Below are positions 55,527 through 60,172 of a stretch of 60,172 nt of DNA, piece by piece. This DNA is from Ectocarpus siliculosus (Eukaryota; Sar; Phaeophyceae; Ectocarpales; Ectocarpaceae). Location of the stretch: assembly GCA_000310025.1 (NCBI GenBank), contig FN649752.1:1748159-1808330 (forward strand), given 5' to 3'. The translations under genes and the position numbers were made by a program. Below the pieces are notes generated by a model that was not told the origin of the DNA, did no database searches, and was given only the letters and a program-made list of their open reading frames with translations. The first letter of the stretch is position 1, and each line of letters opens with the position of its first letter.

Positions 55527-57030
55527 GTGCCCTACCGCGACTCGAAGCTGATCCGTATGATGGCGCACTTCCTTGGAGGCAATAGCAAGACGGTGCTCGT
55601 TGCGACGGTCTCGGCAGGCGTGCCGAAGGCCGGGGAGACGCTTTCCACGCTCAAGGTGTTTGTGTGTGTGTTGGTGCTTGCTGTTGCTGCCGTCGGTTGC
55701 TATTGATGGCGGTGGCGGTGGCGGTGGTCATGGTATTGTTGTTGATGCTGCTGCTGCTGCTGGCGTTGGTTGCTCCCGCGCTAACGCCCGTAGTCTGTGA
55801 GTGTTGGGCGTAGTGCAGACATCTGTAGTCCGTACAGCCTGAATGTCAACAACCCTTCAGTTCTGTCCATCTGTACTCTTCAGGGAAAAACTGTTTCGTG
55901 GACAGCCAAATACCAAGCGCAAGTACATTCATGACAAGCTGGCCGTCCGATGGGGACGGCACGGAACGGTGGCGAAGGAGAAGAAGCAGGGGGTGGTCAC
56001 GGCGACGGTGGCCGGAGCCGGCGGCGGTGGCGGTAGGGATGGCACCGACAGTAGCAGGAACCAGGGTCTGGAAAACCCCGCCGTCGCTGCTGCTGCTGCT
56101 GCAAGCGGAGAAACGGCTAGCGGCACGGCCGCGGCTTCGGAGCTGAACGCAGCGGCGGCAGGGTAGGGGGCGAAGGGCCGTGAGGGCTCAGAGATCACCA
56201 CCAGCAGCAGCAGTGGTGCTGCTGCTGCTGATGGCAATGGCAGCACCGGCCACAGTAGCGGCAGGGGCGGCGGCCGTGGTGCCGATTCGGGTGGTTCGAC
56301 CGAAGGGCCGGGAGGAGACTACGCCGCTTTCTTGGGCGCGCTCGTTCGGCAGGGGACCGTGAGGGATCGAACCGCCGAGGCTAATTCGAGATATAAACAA
56401 GAATCGGCCGCCGCTGCCGCTACCACCGCTGCCGCTACCGCCGCTGCCGCTACCGCCGCTGCCGCTACCGCCGGCTCTCCTGGCGCCGCTCCCGTAGCTG
56501 GTGACGGCGGAGGCGGTGGCGGTCACGAAGGTAACGGTGGTGGTCCTGATCCTGCCGCGTCGGACGGTGATGGTTGTGCGGCATTTAGCGGTGCCGGTTC
56601 TGCCCACCTGTCGCCACCGTGGCGCCGCCGTCGTCGAACGCGTCGGTGGTGAACCCGGCGTGGTGGGCGAGGGTGATACCGCTGCCCGGCCTGGTTGCGG
56701 CCGCTGCCGGCGGCGGCGGCGGCGGCGGTGGAGCGGTGGCGCTTGTTCGTCGGCCACCTTTCCCGGGAAGACCGGGCGAAAACAATGACGACGACAACGA
56801 TGACAACAGCGATGACAACAGCGATGGCAACAGCGATGACAACGGCGATGACAGCAACGATGACAGCGACAGGTGCGACGACGACGACGATGACAACCGG
56901 AACAGCAACAACAGCCGTGGTCGCACACTAGGAGCAGCGGCAAGACCTGCGGCTGCACCAGGACCCCGAAAGACGAGTTGGGAGGACATGGAGGAGGATT
57001 CCAGCGATGAAGTCGAGGGGGAAGACAGCG
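55527..57030 (+). CDS. Kinesin motor C-terminal fragment with low-complexity tail
   Basis: Exon 55527-55655 (43 codons) lies between an AG acceptor and a GT donor. It encodes VPYRDSKLIRMMAHFLGGNS then KTVLVATVSAGVPKAGETLS, the conserved end of the kinesin motor (switch-adjacent VPYRDSKLT..L and the ETLSTL motif). A following frame from about 55886 (KRKYIHDKLAVRWGRHGTV) may continue it, but the usual FA.RAK motif is not seen and the junction is unsettled. The tail is Ala/Gly-rich (DYAAFLGALVRQGTVRDR) and then Asp/Asn-rich, ending at a good donor, GTAAGT, at 57031. An in-frame TAG at 56164-56166 and a frame change near 56600-56620 interrupt it. No earlier motor exons (ATP-binding loop) were found. 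It is probably a truncated or decayed gene, or a real gene with distant exons. Confidence 0.55.
56409..56470 (+). repeat. 15-bp minisatellite
   Basis: About four units of gccgctgccgctacc in tandem, encoding Ala/Thr runs in the plus frame and Gly/Ser runs on the other strand. Confidence 0.85.
56783..56890 (+). repeat. Asp/Asn-coding minisatellite
   Basis: Imperfect units of gatgacaacagc encode DDNS repeats in the plus frame just before the GTAAGT donor at 57031. The same DNA yields a long Cys/His-rich frame on the other strand, which is a by-product. Confidence 0.85.
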
Positions 57031-57600
57031 GTAAGTGGCTCGACCTCTCTCACGCATCACGATCGGCCCGTTCTGTTTCACGTGCGTAGTTGCTCTACCG
57101 GTGCTCCGGCAAAGAGAGAGACTGGGTTGGGCAGAGTGATTTTTTTCCCCTGTGAAGCCTGTTGGCCGTGTCCGTCGTTTTCTCCCCTTGGTCGTGGGTG
57201 TATGGTTGGACGTACATTGCTGCCTTGTTTTGCTAAAAACCCCACTCAATTGTTGCATTCCTTATCTGCTGAACATTTCGAACCGGCCGCCGTTTCGACA
57301 CGGGTGCGGTTTGTTCCATATTTAAACGGTTTCGAACCGACTGCTGGGCATCTCAACACGTTGCTGCTGTTGAGATTTGATTCCACAGCAGTTTTTTTTG
57401 TGCTTGCTTTTTCGCCGGCTTGATGAAACGTCAGCATCATCAGCACCAAAAAAAACTGGCGAGGTCACACATTGTTAACAACGATTTTGGAGAAAACCGT
57501 ACGAACACACGCCCAGCAATTCCTCACTCCTCACAATGCGCCCCCTGGTCTTACATACGCGGCGTGCTGCACATTGATCATCCCGAGCTCGGGGCTGGTG

Positions 57601-57894
57601 TCAGAACTCCAGCTTCTTGCTGCCGTCGGTACCATATGGCGGCCGCTTGGCACCCTGAGTGGCCGCACCTGATGCCGACGACATCCCTTGCTTCACGTGC
57701 TTTGCGCAGAACTCCGGCTTCTTGCTGCCATCCTTAACATATGCCAGCTGCTTCGTGCAATCCGGATGGCCGCACCTCCTGCCACGGACACGAACCATAC
57801 CCTCCTGGCTGTGCTGTACGCAGAACTCGGCCTTCTTGCCAAGGTCGTGACCATATAACGTGCAGTTTTCTTCTGTTGCCACCGTTTCTGTCAT
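57601..57894 (-). pseudogene. EsV-1-7 cysteine-rich repeat relic
   Basis: The minus strand encodes EsV-1-7 repeats, short Cys/His motifs first named from an Ectocarpus virus gene and expanded in brown algae (the IMMEDIATE UPRIGHT family). One unit is complete: CGHPDCTKQLAYVKDGSKKP followed by EFCAKHVKQGM. The unit before it starts incompletely (CTLYGHDLGKKAEFC VQH). In the unit after it, RCGHSGC is in one frame and KRPPYGTDGSKKLEF in another, and the next Cys codon reads TGA. The frame lesion and stop indicate decay. The first codons overlap repeat A copy 3. The function of the family is regulatory or unknown; this copy is probably inactive. Confidence 0.8.
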
Positions 57895-58043
57895 TTATCC
57901 GGAGACTAGCTTAGCCTCCCCCGTGACACCCCCTCACGGGGTCCCAGATCATGTCCTTTGGAAACTTTTTTGTGTTTTCAGCCGCACTGAGACTGACGTC
58001 TTTTCAGTGGTCAGCCGGTTAGCGGGGTCGATGCAAATAAGAA
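57866..58043 (+). repeat. Dispersed repeat family A, copy 3
   Basis: Same unit as at 1596 and 1809. On the minus strand it lies immediately 5' of the EsV-1-7 relic and overlaps its first codons. The unit may therefore be, or contain, the 5' region of an EsV-1-7 family gene that was copied along with it. Confidence 0.8.
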
Positions 58044-59904
58044 ACACGCATACCTCGTGCGGTAGGCTACTATTAATCTTGGGATGTAGGCTTGAGGATG
58101 TTCACGAGTGAGCCCCGTATCGGCTCTCGAAAGAGGTACTGTTGACTATTATTATCGAAAAGGTATGTCCTGACTGACTATTATTGAGTTGGTGCGATCT
58201 CTCTCCCCAGGGACTCTGGGTACCCAAGAAGTCCAACGGAGAATAAGTCCAACAGAGAATAAGATGGTTACGTGAAAATGAAGTTGATCAGTGGAGGCCA
58301 GAAAGAATGCAGACGAAATGAGAGAAACAAGACAGCCAGCTCTCTCCACCAGAAAACTGCAGGGGCAAAGGTCCCCAAAAAAGCAGAGTGAGAAGATGGG
58401 GCGGGTGCGTGCCTATCCCCGAAATCTGGAATCACACCCATTCAGCAACGTCAACTAATCACACGTGTTCAGAATACGGTACCTGTAAGCTAATTTCTGC
58501 CAGGTAATGCACATGAAGTACTGCACTTGCAACCGCAAGTTATTACTTGCGTTGATATGCGACTAAACGCAGAATACAGCAACAACTGAAATACCTAGCA
58601 CATTCAGCTGTAGAGGGCATTCGAATATTCAATTATCCTACGCGCGCAAGTCAAAGTTACTTTCGATGGTACATATTCCCTCAACTAACTCAAGTCTGGT
58701 TACTTGCAACGTCATGTACTTTCTTCCGGACATTTTAACCATTTTCTACATACATAGAATAGATTATCTGGTATCCCTTCTCAAGCATTCCATATTCCGT
58801 GTTTTGACAATGTACCGAAACAACTTAAACATGGCGTAGCGACATTGCCAACATGAGCAGCAGCCATACTGATACCTTACTAATCATGTTGTACTTGTAA
58901 ATCTACTCCTTAAAAGCACAGCACAAGCCACGCCTATTCGATGGCATTTCGCACACCTCGGGCTACCATCAGGAAGATCCACGATCATTCGTGTACCAGT
59001 GCTACAGCACGCGCTATAGCGTCAAAAAAGGAGTTATGAAATTCAGGCTCGAAACAAGATACCCTTAGGAACTCGACCCACAAGAACAGACCCCACAGAA
59101 GAAATATACATTCGGTACCTGTTGGGCTAGAGAGTACCCCGCAGAGATATTGAGAAACGAACAGAGACCCAAGAACAAACACGGCGGTTGCCGCTGTCGC
59201 AATAAGCACACGCAATCGCCCTACTTGTTGCTTGCTGTGTGGGCGGTACAACGCGTAGCATTCGTTCGTGGGCGTTCTGTAAAGTACCAATCGCGACCCC
59301 AAATGAAGGTGCCTCGCCGGACCGCCGTGCTGCAAGCCCAACTGAGATTTGTTTTTACTGCACAGCCACAACTACCCTATAAATATATATGTCATACACA
59401 CATTTGAACAGCTCACCCCAGCAGCAGAGACACAGGTTTGCCTATGGGCCTGCTCACGACGGCGTACTGTTTAGTGTGCCTGTCTTCTACTATTTACCTT
59501 AATTCTTCAGCTACATATGAATATGCACATATTGTAGATCGTTGTCGCGCACTATGTTTGTATAGGAGACAAGAGAAATTTCGGAACAGCGAATACCTAT
59601 CTCCCCCCCCATCGGGATTGGGTTTTCGTCGCTTTGCAACAACGTTGTAAAAAAAGCCAATTCACTTCGTGAACTCGGCAACCAGGCTACCGTTTTTTTT
59701 TTACCTCTGATTTGTTTTTGGCGGTAACCATAACGGTGGTCGAGTAGATCAAGTTGTGCGGGGCCGAGAACCCTCAGTACGCGCAAGGGGGATATTCGCA
59801 CCACGTTGTGTTAAAATGGTAAAGCATCCTCGAGGCAGTTACGCAGTGCTTATACATTGTAACTGTCTCTGAAAGTGAAAGCACCAGAAAATAAATTAAG
59901 CCAT

Positions 59905-60033
59905 ACGCAGCTGTCACCCGTACGCATGGAAGTAAGCACAAGAGGCCGAACACCCTTAGCAGGATGCAGCGCACCCTTCATGCGGCTCGCCGAATACCTC
60001 ACGGCGCTTCGCGCTTGGTGATGTGGTGCTAAC
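59905..60033 (-). repeat. Dispersed repeat family B, copy 2
   Basis: Minus-strand match to 4341-4475. Its in-frame hydrophobic peptide (RCILLRVFGLLCLLPCVRV) lacks one codon that is present in copy 1. Repeat C copy 4 begins within about 30 bases. Confidence 0.75.
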
Positions 60034-60060
60034 CTGGTCCGGTGAGAACCTGGCGTACTC

Positions 60061-60146
60061 CGTCCCGGCTTTGTAGGGATGCGAGGTCAATGGTCTAACT
60101 AACGACTACGGCATGCACGACTATGAGTACCCCCCCCCCCCCCCCC
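60061..60146 (+). repeat. Repeat family C, copy 4
   Basis: Contains gatgcgaggtcaatggtctaac, then gcatgcacgactatgagtac and a C run of about 17. It agrees with copies 2 and 3 in both order and tail. Confidence 0.65.
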
Positions 60147-60172
60147 ACCATCCCCGGGAAAAAAGGGAAATG

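Larger units (their letters stand above)
58044..60172. other. Terminal stretch without a recognisable gene
   Basis: AT-richer than the rest of the window, with no domain-bearing frame. It contains repeat B copy 2 and, directly after it, repeat C copy 4. The last 40 bases contain a C run and look like a low-quality end. Confidence 0.6.

Noticed and set aside
56188-57258. Long minus-strand open frame (356 codons) rich in Cys, His and Arg
   Set aside because: It is the complement of Ala/Gly and Asp/Asn-coding minisatellites. The Cys/His pattern is a periodic by-product of the repeats, and the plus strand has the better coding signs and a splice donor.

Overview
This window reads as nuclear DNA of a brown alga, most likely Ectocarpus or a close relative. 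Genes are split by many GT-AG introns. There is a degraded EsV-1-7 cysteine-rich repeat gene, a 22-residue FNIP-type repeat protein, a Copia retrotransposon and several dispersed short repeats. The species is inferred from these family signatures; no search was run. The two window ends and the N gap (46854-46953) are flanked by implausible homopolymer runs, which look like poor-quality reads.

Layout. 1-3834: no gene; a local cluster of a dispersed repeat and microsatellites. 3835-5842 (-): ankyrin-repeat gene with two apparent frame lesions. 7491-10705 (+): two resolved exons of an unrecognised coiled-coil protein with a hydrophobic C-terminus. 13591-26787 (-): a complete 18-exon gene for a BRUTUS/HRZ-type hemerythrin-CHY-CTCHY-RING-zinc-ribbon E3 ubiquitin ligase, 1266 residues, with every splice phase consistent. 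32301-47646 (+): a nine-exon CLN7/MFSD8-like major facilitator carrier with an N-terminal acidic dileucine motif. Its proposed first intron holds an interstitial telomere-like repeat and a full-length, recently inserted Copia element (33729-39144) in antisense. Its second intron holds a 447-bp miniature LTR element that carries a tRNA-like sequence. 49928-50934 (-): FNIP-repeat gene with a one-base lesion. 55527-57030 (+): kinesin motor fragment with a low-complexity tail. 57601-57894 (-): EsV-1-7 relic. The rest is intergenic and rich in repeats.

The genes do not form an operon or a pathway. A speculative thread is metal and vacuole biology: BRUTUS-like ligases sense iron in plants, and CLN7-like carriers act in lysosomal membranes. 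Several genes carry single small frame lesions, so consensus sequence errors have to be weighed against true pseudogenes. Exon coordinates were derived by hand from splice consensus, reading frame and phase.
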